Source: Guptibacillus spartinae | GTDB taxonomy: Bacteria > Bacillota > Bacilli > Bacillales > Guptibacillaceae | Reading direction: 5' to 3' | Assembly: GCF_028610625.1 (NCBI RefSeq) | Contig: NZ_JAQQWU010000009.1 | Coordinates: forward strand, 1-64,000 | Length of the DNA: 64,000 nucleotides | Shown here: piece by piece, positions 52,890-59,999 of the stretch | How positions within the stretch are numbered: the stretch's first letter is position 1 | Layout: every line of letters starts with the position of its first letter | The notes under the pieces: generated by a model | What the model saw: only the letters and a program-made list of their open reading frames with translations | What the model was told of the DNA's origin: nothing | Database searches by the model: none | Position numbers and translations under genes: made by a program

Positions 52890-53444
52890 CTATTCTAAAT
52901 TCGCATGCTTCCCATACATCTTATTCGTATCCAATCCTTTCTTCTCCATAAAGCGTAAGATAATTGCATCATAGAAAAGTAAAAGAGTCTGTTCAAATAA
53001 GGAGCCCATAGGCTGAATCGTCTCATAATCACCAGACTGATCCTTTGGTGAACCAGGTAGTGTTACGATGATGTCTGCTAGTTGGCCAATTGTTGAGTCG
53101 GGATTAATGGTAACAGCAGCGATCTTTCCGCCGATCTTGGAGGCCTTATTCGCAATGGAAACAAGTTGTTTTGTTTCACCAGAACCTGATCCGATGATGA
53201 TCAGATCACCTTCTTCAAAGTTTGGTGTGACGGTTTCGCCCACGACATATGCATCAATTCCCATATGCATCATGCGCATGGCAAAGGACTTTGCCATAAA
53301 GCCAGATCGGCCACCACCAGCAACGAAAACCTTGTTCGCTTCGAGAATTTCATTCGCAAGCTGTTCCGCTTCTTCGTCAGCAATGAGATCTACTGAACGA
53401 TTTAGCTCATCGATAATTTTAGCTAAATAGTGAGTAGTCTGCAT
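52890..53444 (-). CDS. hxlB: 6-phospho-3-hexuloisomerase
   Basis: HxlB (184 aa) is a SIS-domain isomerase that converts hexulose-6-phosphate to fructose-6-phosphate. FVAGGGRSGFMAKSFAMRMMHMG and IGSGSGETKQL are typical of PHI. ATG 53444 follows AAAGGAT; the frame is open to 53522 but overlaps hxlA. Second gene of the ribulose-monophosphate pair, 7 nt after hxlA. Confidence 0.96.
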   Translation of the reverse strand: MQTTHYLAKIIDELNRSVDLIADEEAEQLANEILEANKVFVAGGGRSGFMAKSFAMRMMHMGIDAYVVGETVTPNFEEGDLIIIGSGSGETKQLVSIANKASKIGGKIAAVTINPDSTIGQLADIIVTLPGSPKDQSGDYETIQPMGSLFEQTLLLFYDAIILRFMEKKGLDTNKMYGKHANLE

Positions 53445-53451
53445 AGTTGTT

Positions 53452-54081
53452 CTATCCTTTAATAAGCTCTTGCATTTTTGATGCAACGGCTTTTTTATCG
53501 TCTTCACCTGTAATACCGCCACCTACGATAACAAGGTCTGGTTGTACTTTGACAACTTCTTCAAGAGAATCAAGCTTAATGCCACCAGCGATTGCGGTTT
53601 TCGCATTTTTTACCACGCCTTTGATGGTTTCAAGGTCTTCGAAAGAATTCTGACCTTTTGCTTGAAGGTCGTATCCAGTGTGGACACAAATATAGTCAAC
53701 GCCAAGTGCGTCTACTTCTTTCGCACGAGTAGCGAGATCTTTCACTGCCATCATATCAACGAGAATTTCTTTTCCTTGTTTCTTCGCTTCTTCAACAGCA
53801 CCTTTAATGGATTCATCTTCAGCGGCACCAAGGATCGTGATGATGTCTGCATTTGATTCAGAGGCTTTCATCACTTCATAACCTGCAGCATCCATAATTT
53901 TAAGGTCTGCAAGAACTTCAAGGTTAGGAAATGCGGCTTTCATTTCTTTAACAGCACGAAGACCTTCATTGATGACGATCGGCGTACCGATTTCAACGAT
54001 ATCAATATGCTCCTGCACTTCTTTCACTAGTTCAATACCTTCTTCTGTGTTTACCAAATCTAATGCTAGCTGTAATTTCAT
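53452..54081 (-). CDS. hxlA: 3-hexulose-6-phosphate synthase
   Basis: HxlA (209 aa) is a TIM-barrel of the OMP decarboxylase family that fixes formaldehyde onto ribulose-5-phosphate. LALDLVNTEEG, ADLKIMDAAGYE, and AIAGGIKLDS are conserved. With HxlB and HxlR it forms the Bacillus formaldehyde-detoxification locus. Confidence 0.97.
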   Translation of the reverse strand: MKLQLALDLVNTEEGIELVKEVQEHIDIVEIGTPIVINEGLRAVKEMKAAFPNLEVLADLKIMDAAGYEVMKASESNADIITILGAAEDESIKGAVEEAKKQGKEILVDMMAVKDLATRAKEVDALGVDYICVHTGYDLQAKGQNSFEDLETIKGVVKNAKTAIAGGIKLDSLEEVVKVQPDLVIVGGGITGEDDKKAVASKMQELIKG

Positions 54082-54158
54082 GATGCGTTCACTCCCAATC
54101 CAAATTTTTTATTTCTCTCTTATCCGACACCAATATAATCGATTATTTGGTGTAGTAG

Positions 54159-54228
54159 CAAGTATACTGCTTATTGTCGAATCATGTAAGTACGCACATT
54201 AAACTTACATAGTGTCAAAAAGTATACT
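54159..54228. promoter_or_regulatory. Paired AGTATACT sites between hxlA and hxlR
   Basis: The palindrome AGTATACT occurs at 54161–54168 (extended AGC-AAGTATACT-GCT) and at 54221–54228, 60 bp apart, in the 180-bp divergent gap. In B. subtilis HxlR activates hxlAB from two upstream sites. These are the best candidates here. A TATAAT at 54235–54240 probably serves hxlR. Confidence 0.55.
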
Positions 54229-54262
54229 ATGAGTTATAATGGGCATAGACGGAGGTGATGTT

Positions 54263-54625
54263 GTGTCACGCACCCAGGATAAAACATTTTACTGTGAAAA
54301 AGAATTGACGCTTGCGGTTATCGGAGGCAAGTGGAAAATGCTGATATTATGGCATTTAGGCAAGCAGGGTACGAAACGATTTGGTGAATTAAAATCTCTT
54401 ATGCCGGGAATCACACAGCGAATGCTAGTGAATCAGCTAAGAGAATTAGAAGATGATCACATTGTTCACCGAGAAGTGTATCCTGTTGTCCCTCCGAAAG
54501 TAGAGTATTCCCTAACCGAACAAGGTGAAACATTAATGCCTATACTCGACTCCATGTACGAGTGGGGAAAAAACTACAATCAGAACGTCCTTGGCCAACC
54601 CATTGAAACGAAAGAGTCTGTCTAA
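54263..54625 (+). CDS. hxlR: HxlR, formaldehyde-responsive activator
   Basis: A 120-residue winged-helix protein, the same length as B. subtilis HxlR when started at GTG 54263, which has GGAGGTGA at the right distance. The DUF24 domain reads [22 protein letters not shown] and [16 protein letters not shown] cysteine at residue 11 may react with formaldehyde, as in B. subtilis. Divergent from hxlAB. Confidence 0.94.
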   Translation: MSRTQDKTFYCEKELTLAVIGGKWKMLILWHLGKQGTKRFGELKSLMPGITQRMLVNQLRELEDDHIVHREVYPVVPPKVEYSLTEQGETLMPILDSMYEWGKNYNQNVLGQPIETKESV

Positions 54626-54633
54626 ATTAAATG

Positions 54634-54680
54634 AAAAGCCGCCGCTCTCTATCAGGTTTGATAGAGAGCGGCGGCTTTTC
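54634..54680. terminator. Strong bidirectional terminator
   Basis: A 21-bp nearly perfect stem (GAAAAGCCGCCGCTCTCTAT and its complement) with a tiny loop lies between hxlR and the convergent esterase gene. Confidence 0.92.
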
Positions 54681-54690
54681 GCTTATTTTA

Positions 54691-55488
54691 CTATTCGACT
54701 AATAGTAAAAGTTCTTCTTTAATCGTTTCCCATGCGAATGAGGTCGTATCGGTCAACACAAAGTGCTCTGCTGAAGGAAGCTCAATCAGTTTAACAAAGT
54801 CACCTTCACCTTCAGCTTCACGCTGGTAGTAATCACTAATACCGATGGGGACATTGATATCTAGTGCACCATGAACGAGAATTTGTTGGACACCAAGCGG
54901 AAGAAGTTCCACTGGGGAAGCATTTTTGTAGCGCTCTGGGTATTCTTTAGGGGAACCACCTAGTAGTTCTGCAGTAGGATTATTTGGTTCAAGAGAGAGG
55001 ACTTGATCTCTGTACTCATGAACACCATGCATCATTTCAAGATCATTCACCCCTGCAAGGCTAACCACTCCGTGAATAGGAAGAGGGTTGTCCGTAATAA
55101 ATAATTCACTATTCTTATCCATGCGGTGACGAGCAGCAATCCATGTAGCAAGATGGCCCCCGGCTGAATGTCCGATTGTAACCACTTTATTCAGATTGAG
55201 GGGATAGGTTTCTGCAAGTTTCCTTATGTAGTCAGTTGCTTCTGCAACATCTACTAGCGTTCCGGGATAACCCCCGCCTTCTTGTCCCGTGCGACGGTAT
55301 TCAATATTCCATGTGGCGCATCCACTCTCAGTTAGATCTTCCGCTACACCTCTCATGATCTCGAGTGTAAACGGCTTTCTCCAAAAACCTCCATGAATCA
55401 CGATTGCAACAGGAAAAGGGCCATCTCCTTCTGGAAGGCGTAACTCACCAAATTGATTTTCGTTTTCACCATAGAAAAATTTCTCCAC
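54691..55488 (-). CDS. Alpha/beta hydrolase, esterase/lipase family
   Basis: A 265-residue serine hydrolase of the hormone-sensitive-lipase/BD-FAE type. The oxyanion HGG is at 32–34, the nucleophile S108 in GHSAGG; acid and base appear in HGALDINVP and PSAEHFVL. Similar short forms act as kynurenine formamidases or acylpeptidases, so the substrate is open. The start is a GTG at 55488 preceded by AAAGGTGG; the longer frame to 55533 lacks such a site. Confidence 0.88.
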   Translation of the reverse strand: MEKFFYGENENQFGELRLPEGDGPFPVAIVIHGGFWRKPFTLEIMRGVAEDLTESGCATWNIEYRRTGQEGGGYPGTLVDVAEATDYIRKLAETYPLNLNKVVTIGHSAGGHLATWIAARHRMDKNSELFITDNPLPIHGVVSLAGVNDLEMMHGVHEYRDQVLSLEPNNPTAELLGGSPKEYPERYKNASPVELLPLGVQQILVHGALDINVPIGISDYYQREAEGEGDFVKLIELPSAEHFVLTDTTSFAWETIKEELLLLVE

Positions 55489-55563
55489 GTTCGTAACCAC
55501 CTTTCTGATCCGTTCCAAACTATTATCGCACATCTAGTAAAACTTTTATCAAATAGAAAACTG

Positions 55564-55592
55564 AAAAAGCCAATCGGTAAACGATTGGCTCG
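55564..55592 (-). terminator. Terminator of the GerPA-like gene
   Basis: AGCCAATCG pairs with CGATTGGCT; on the minus strand the stem is followed by TTTTT. Confidence 0.8.
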
Positions 55593-55615
55593 ACTGCATA
55601 TAATGAATAATGATG

Positions 55616-55804
55616 CTAATCACCGAGCTTTATTCCTTTTGCAATGCTGTAAAAATTGTTTATGAGAATGAAAGATCCTGTATTTCCACCGCCTGACCCC
55701 GATACCGTGTTACTCACGGAAATAGGAGAGATCGTGTGAGCACATTGAACGACTGTACCACTATTATTTGTAATCACGACCGGTCCTCGAAAAAAACAAC
55801 CCAT
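55616..55804 (-). CDS. GerPA/GerPF family spore protein
   Basis: A 62-residue protein with the gerPA pattern: MGCFFRGPVVITNNSGTVV, then the central SISPVS/SNTVSGSGGGNTGSF box and a final NNFYS. GerP proteins help germinants cross the spore coat. It is a lone gene, not the full gerPA–PF operon, so it may be a paralogue. GGAGGG precedes the ATG. Confidence 0.8.
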   Translation of the reverse strand: MGCFFRGPVVITNNSGTVVQCAHTISPISVSNTVSGSGGGNTGSFILINNFYSIAKGIKLGD

Positions 55805-55905
55805 TTGCTTCCCTCCTTGTTAACCAACTACTCATAACAGTATATGGACAACTAGATTTTTCTGTTTGGACATGTTGGAAAAAGAATGTCCAAATGTTTT
55901 ATCAC

Positions 55906-55931
55906 AAAAAAGGAGCCAGTTTTCTGACTCC
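55906..55931 (-). terminator. Terminator downstream of the lactate-permease remnant
   Basis: On the minus strand GGAGTCAG and CTGGCTCC form a hairpin followed by TTTTTT. It probably is the original terminator of the truncated gene. Confidence 0.75.
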
Positions 55932-55942
55932 TACCTAAATAA

Positions 55943-56059
55943 TTAGCTAATAATAATCGCTTGTGAGAAAGTGATAACTCCAGTGATGAGTAAGAAAACA
56001 AAACTATATTTCAATGTAAACCGGAATAAATCGCCTTCCCTTCCAACAAGACCAACGGC
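55943..56059 (-). pseudogene. C-terminal remnant of an L-lactate permease gene
   Basis: The minus strand encodes AVGLVGREGDLFRFTLKYS followed by a hydrophobic stretch ending SQAIIIS and a stop. This matches the C-terminus of LctP/LldP lactate permeases (VGLVGKESDLFRFTVKHS in E. coli, from memory). Upstream is an in-frame stop and no start codon, so about 38 of more than 500 residues remain. The 5' edge touches a TGTGA-N6-TCACA palindrome. Confidence 0.75.
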
Positions 56060-56064
56060 TTATA

Positions 56065-56080
56065 TGTGACAAAGATCACA
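56065..56080. promoter_or_regulatory. FNR/CRP-type palindrome TGTGA-N6-TCACA
   Basis: TGTGACAAAGATCACA has perfect 5-bp arms at the spacing used by Bacillus Fnr. It sits at the deletion edge of the permease remnant. To the right a Shine–Dalgarno-like AAGGTGGAG and ATG (56124) lead only to ATG-GGA-TAG, so no intact gene depends on it now. Confidence 0.7.
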
Positions 56081-56143
56081 TGAAAAGGTTTACATTTAAA
56101 ATAAATTTGAAAAGGTGGAGTAAATGGGATAGGTATGTAAAAA

Positions 56144-56170
56144 AACGCTCAATTTATGAGCGTTCTTTTT
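56144..56170 (-). terminator. Terminator of the small Lsm-like membrane protein gene
   Basis: AACGCTCA and TGAGCGTT pair; on the minus strand a run of seven T residues follows. Confidence 0.85.
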
Positions 56171-56413
56171 TTACCAGAAGAAGAATGGTGACCAACTATA
56201 GGCGGCAATTGAAGCTAAGCCAACAGCAATAAGAGCGGCTCCAAAGAAGAAGTAGCTTCCAAAGCCAGGACCATCATTACCGCCTTCCATTGGGCGAAGA
56301 TAGACATTGTCACGATCACAGTGATCAATGTAACCATAATGCGTCGTACCGTCATGACAACGAATCGCCACGCATCTGCCAATGTTGTTATTAAACTCGT
56401 TGTGATAAGACAT
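56171..56413 (-). CDS. Small protein with Lsm-like segment and one membrane helix
   Basis: An 80-residue protein. Residues ~8–45 (GRCVAIRCHDGTTHYGYIDHCD, VYLRPM) resemble the strand pattern of Sm/Hfq-like small beta barrels found in several Bacillus hypothetical proteins. They are followed by a Gly-rich linker, a hydrophobic segment (FFFGAALIAVGLASIAAY) and the end SPFFFW. GAGGA precedes ATG 56413. Function unknown. Confidence 0.75.
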   Translation of the reverse strand: MSYHNEFNNNIGRCVAIRCHDGTTHYGYIDHCDRDNVYLRPMEGGNDGPGFGSYFFFGAALIAVGLASIAAYSWSPFFFW

Positions 56414-56587
56414 TTGATTCCTCATTTCTAAATTAGTGTTAGAGTTATAGAACTCTCAGAACTCTCTGTACACTATTACTCTATGAAACAAATGTAGAAG
56501 AGGTTTGGACAGGAATGGAATTGTCATAAACTCTTTCATAAAAATAACAAAGTAGCTATGATAGAGATAAAAAAGTGGAGGTGGCGG

Positions 56588-57409
56588 ATGAACGCAATTA
56601 AACCAATAGGGTCTTTTTATGCAGTGAGTGAAGAAGGGTATTTGGTTAATGATACGTCATGGGATAAGGTGGGTAACTATCGAGATGCAATCAATCGTGC
56701 AGTCGAGATTCTAACCCTGAAACTGCCTTTACAAAGCATTTACTTACGAGGTTCAGTCCCAAAAGGTAAGGGGATAGAAGGTATATCTGATCTCGACCTC
56801 ATTGTTTTAACGGAGCACGAAAATGAGCAAACACCTGAGTTCCTCAATCAAATCATGACCGAAGAATTTCCGTGGGTGAATGGTTGTGAGGTCCATTTCT
56901 TTTCACCACAAGAGCTGGAACAAGTAACACGCTTTTCAATCATTCCATTTATGATCAAAACGTCTAGTCTGTGTGTATATGGAAGTGATGTGGCAACAGC
57001 GATTCCAAATTATAAACCAGACCGCGCTCTTGCAAATGATCATCTGATTCAGCTAGAAAACCACATCGTTCAGGCAAAAAGCGAGCTTGTTGGAAATGAA
57101 GATAGTGGAGATATAGCGGATTGCTGCGGATGGATTATGAAAATCATTGTCCGGAGCGGTCTCGCGCTTGTGATGGAGAAAGATCCAATGTATACAAGAG
57201 ACCTTTATCCAGCTTATAAGCTGTTTAGTAATTTTTATCCACATAAAGAGTCAAGTATGAAGCAAGCATTAATTTATGCGGTATTCCCAATAAAATCGGG
57301 AAATGAGATTACTCACTTTCTAGATCAGTTCGGGGGATGGCTTATTCAAGAAGCGAATGATTGGCTAAATGAGTATAATCCTGCAAGAGTTCATCATCTT
57401 TCGATTTAG
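56588..57409 (+). CDS. Nucleotidyltransferase-domain protein
   Basis: A 273-residue protein with a minimal nucleotidyltransferase core: YLRGS (55–56), a short loop, and SDLDL with D68 and D70 as metal ligands. The rest is helical, like kanamycin-nucleotidyltransferase/aminoglycoside adenylyltransferase-type proteins. No antibiotic substrate can be assigned. ATG 56588 has GGAGGTGGCGG before it. Monocistronic. Confidence 0.82.
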   Translation: MNAIKPIGSFYAVSEEGYLVNDTSWDKVGNYRDAINRAVEILTLKLPLQSIYLRGSVPKGKGIEGISDLDLIVLTEHENEQTPEFLNQIMTEEFPWVNGCEVHFFSPQELEQVTRFSIIPFMIKTSSLCVYGSDVATAIPNYKPDRALANDHLIQLENHIVQAKSELVGNEDSGDIADCCGWIMKIIVRSGLALVMEKDPMYTRDLYPAYKLFSNFYPHKESSMKQALIYAVFPIKSGNEITHFLDQFGGWLIQEANDWLNEYNPARVHHLSI

Positions 57410-57413
57410 TAGT

Positions 57414-57454
57414 AAAAAGGGAGCGAGATCATGGAATTGATCTCCCTCCCTTTT
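57414..57454. terminator. Bidirectional terminator
   Basis: AAAAGGGAGCGAGATCA pairs with TGATCTCCCTCCCTTTT (one mismatch), between the nucleotidyltransferase and the convergent 49-aa gene. Confidence 0.88.
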
Positions 57455-57461
57455 ATACATT

Positions 57462-57611
57462 TCATAAATAGGTGATTAGCGCTATTCCACAAAGAAATAA
57501 AACGCTAAGAATCACTTTTCCAAAGAGAGGGAGCTGCTCTTTTCCCTTCTCGTTAATTCGTTCTTCCTCTTCCTCAAGAGTCGTTTTGGCTTTCGAATGG
57601 CAGCAGCCCAT
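57462..57611 (-). CDS. 49-aa membrane protein downstream of the CstA-type transporter
   Basis: The peptide starts MGCCHSKAKTTLEEEEERIN and has one hydrophobic segment at about 30–48 with a further Cys. AAAAGGTG lies 7 nt before the ATG. It begins 64 nt after the cstA stop on the same strand with no terminator in between and shares the terminator at 57414. Enterobacterial cstA/btsT are likewise followed by a small gene (ybdD/yjiX), but this sequence is unrelated. Probable accessory or stabilising peptide. Confidence 0.7.
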   Translation of the reverse strand: MGCCHSKAKTTLEEEEERINEKGKEQLPLFGKVILSVLFLCGIALITYL

Positions 57612-57675
57612 GTCATCACACCTTTTCGGTTACATTCACGATCCGGCAAAGTGGATCTCTGTTCAACATATGCTT

Positions 57676-59133
57676 TTAAGCGACGCTATCTTTATCCCAA
57701 CCGGAAATGTCGATTTCTAGTGGAATGTTGGCAGCGCGTTGCTTACGAGCAGAGTAGAAGAAAGCGACAATAACAGCGATCGTAATAATGGTTGCACCAA
57801 TGTAAGCGACGTTCATCGGTAAGCGGAAGCCGATTGGTGCATTAAGAATATAAGTCGTTGTTGCCATTGTGATAAAAATTGCTGGGATCATGGCAATCCA
57901 GTAGTTTTTCTTTGCAATAAACAAATACATCGCGCCAACCCATAAGGCAATCATCGCAGTCGACTGGTTCGCCCATGAGAAGTATCTCCATAGAAGAGTA
58001 AAATCAATTTTCGTAAGCCCAAATGCGACAACGAATAGCGGTATTGCGATCCAGAGGCGATTTGTTACTTTACGCTGTGAGTAATTAAAGTAGTCTGCAA
58101 TAATCATACGAGCACTTCTGAAAGCTGTATCGCCAGAAGTGATTGGCAGGACAATAACGCCAAGGATAGCAAGCGTTCCACCGATCGCACCTAGCATGAG
58201 GGTAGAGGCTTCACTTACAATCGCAGCCGGTCCACCATTTGCAAGCAGTTCATTTAGCCCAACTGGTCCATTGAATAAGCTCATAGCAGCAGCGGCCCAA
58301 ATCATTGCAATGACACCTTCTGCAATCATCATACCGTAGAAAATGTTACGACCTTGTTTTTCATTTTGCGTTGTGCGCGAAATAATTGGTGTTTGTGTAG
58401 CGTGAAATCCTGAAAGGGCCCCGCAAGAGATCGTTAAGAATAACAATGGAAAGACGGGTGCATTGTCAGGGTGAAAGTTGCTTAGCGTAATCTCAGGAAT
58501 CGGTGCGCCAGTGAATACAAGTCCAGCACCAACGCCGAGTGCGCTAATAAGAAGAAGGGCGCCAAAGATCGGATAGAAGCGTCCGATGATTTTATCAATC
58601 GGTAGCAGTGTTGCTAGGATGTAGTAAACAAAAATCGCTCCAAGAATAAGGCCCATTGTTGCCCAGCCATTCATTAAGTTATTCAATAGTCCAGCTGGTG
58701 CTGTAACAAACACAGTTCCTGTTAGAAGGAGAAGAAGCACAGCGAAAGCATTCACAACGTGCTTCATCACTTTTCCAAGAAACTTTCCTGCAAGTTCAGG
58801 TAAGTGAGCGCCCCTGTTACGAATAGAGATCATTCCTGTCAGGTAATCGTGAACCGCTCCGGCGAAAATACAGCCAAATACGATCCAGAGAAAAGCGACA
58901 GGGCCATAGAGGGCACCAAGGATTGGGCCGAAGATCGGACCAACGCCTGCAATGTTCAATAATTGAATCAAGGAGTTCTTCTTCGTGTTCATTGGAAGAT
59001 AATCGACCCCATCCTGATGCGTATAGGCCGGGGTTTGCCGAGCTTCCTTAATGCCGAAAACCTTTTCTACAAATTTACCGTAAGTAAAATAACCAATAAT
59101 GAGAAGTGCAATTCCTGCTAGAAATGTATACAT
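57676..59133 (-). CDS. cstA: CstA/BtsT family pyruvate (or peptide) transporter
   Basis: A 485-residue membrane protein with many helices. The CstA family motifs are visible: DGVDYLPMNTKKNSLIQLLNIAGVGPIFGPILGALYGP, read in pieces, plus GAVHDYLTGMISIRNRGAHLPEL and GFHATQTPIISRTTQNE. Members import pyruvate (E. coli BtsT, CstA) or were linked to peptide use in carbon starvation. It lies next to a LytS/LytT-type system, the common arrangement for pyruvate uptake. A cre site lies between promoter and start codon. Confidence 0.9.
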   Translation of the reverse strand: MYTFLAGIALLIIGYFTYGKFVEKVFGIKEARQTPAYTHQDGVDYLPMNTKKNSLIQLLNIAGVGPIFGPILGALYGPVAFLWIVFGCIFAGAVHDYLTGMISIRNRGAHLPELAGKFLGKVMKHVVNAFAVLLLLLTGTVFVTAPAGLLNNLMNGWATMGLILGAIFVYYILATLLPIDKIIGRFYPIFGALLLISALGVGAGLVFTGAPIPEITLSNFHPDNAPVFPLLFLTISCGALSGFHATQTPIISRTTQNEKQGRNIFYGMMIAEGVIAMIWAAAAMSLFNGPVGLNELLANGGPAAIVSEASTLMLGAIGGTLAILGVIVLPITSGDTAFRSARMIIADYFNYSQRKVTNRLWIAIPLFVVAFGLTKIDFTLLWRYFSWANQSTAMIALWVGAMYLFIAKKNYWIAMIPAIFITMATTTYILNAPIGFRLPMNVAYIGATIITIAVIVAFFYSARKQRAANIPLEIDISGWDKDSVA

Positions 59134-59154
59134 GCAATCATCCCTTTCCGTACA

Positions 59155-59170
59155 ATGTATGCGTTTACAT
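59155..59170 (-). promoter_or_regulatory. cre site upstream of cstA
   Basis: On the minus strand ATGTAAACGCATACAT fits the CcpA consensus WTGNAANCGNWNNCW at every fixed position. It is 22 bp upstream of the start codon, so CcpA would block elongation or initiation when glucose is present. Confidence 0.82.
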
Positions 59171-59270
59171 TAAGTATAAGAGATGAGAGGGAGGAATGGA
59201 CTCATTCTGCACTAACATGTCTAAAAGTTGGATTGAGATGTCAGTATGAAAGATTGACATGCACTCGAAA

Positions 59271-59999
59271 TCACAATTCAAGTTCTGTACGTAGCGCTTT
59301 TACATAATTACGGCTGACAGAAAGCTTCTCTTCATACCCTTCTAATTCAAGCTGATAAGCCCCATTAAACCAGGGAGTCAGGCGCGTCACGTATTGAAGA
59401 TTAACAAGGTACCCTTTATGAATTCTAAAAAAGGAGAAGGAGGATAGTCGGCTTTCAAGTTCTTTTAGCGCCATCTTCACTTCGTACTCACCATTTTTTA
59501 CAACGATCCGCGAGAATTTTTCATCGCGAAAAATAAAGAGGATATCGTTGGGATCGAGGTAATGAATCTCACCGTCTCGTTCAACTGAGAGCTTACCTTT
59601 CTTTGGGGGAAGTTCTTCTTTAGTGGAGACATGCATCAACTTCTCTAGACGCTGCACCGTTTGATGAAGCTGTTCTTCGTCATAAGGTTTCAACAGATAG
59701 TCAACTGCTTCATACCGAAAAGCTTCTGCAGCAAATTCAGGGTAAGCCGTCGCAAAAACGATGTGCGGTGGTTTTTTTAGTTCTAATAACGCTTTTGCTG
59801 CTTCCATTCCATTCATTTTGGGCATCTCCACATCAAGAAAAACAACATCTGGTTGGAGTTGAATTGCTTTAATCACAGCTGTTTCGCCTGAATCAGCTTC
59901 ACCTATAACATTGATCAATTTACAAGATGAGAGTAAATGAACGAGTTCCTGGCGGCTGTAGCGTTCATCATCTACGATTAAACATTTCATTTCGTTCAT
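59271..59999 (-). CDS. LytT/BtsR-type response regulator
   Basis: A 242-residue regulator: receiver domain with phospho-acceptor D56 in FLDVEMPK, then a LytTR DNA-binding domain (about 138–240; FFRIHKGYLVNLQYV and LSVSRNYVKALR). Such regulators control pyruvate transporters or murein-hydrolase regulators; the adjacent cstA is the likely target. Its start abuts the stop codon of the kinase gene. Confidence 0.93.
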   Translation of the reverse strand: MNEMKCLIVDDERYSRQELVHLLSSCKLINVIGEADSGETAVIKAIQLQPDVVFLDVEMPKMNGMEAAKALLELKKPPHIVFATAYPEFAAEAFRYEAVDYLLKPYDEEQLHQTVQRLEKLMHVSTKEELPPKKGKLSVERDGEIHYLDPNDILFIFRDEKFSRIVVKNGEYEVKMALKELESRLSSFSFFRIHKGYLVNLQYVTRLTPWFNGAYQLELEGYEEKLSVSRNYVKALRTELEL

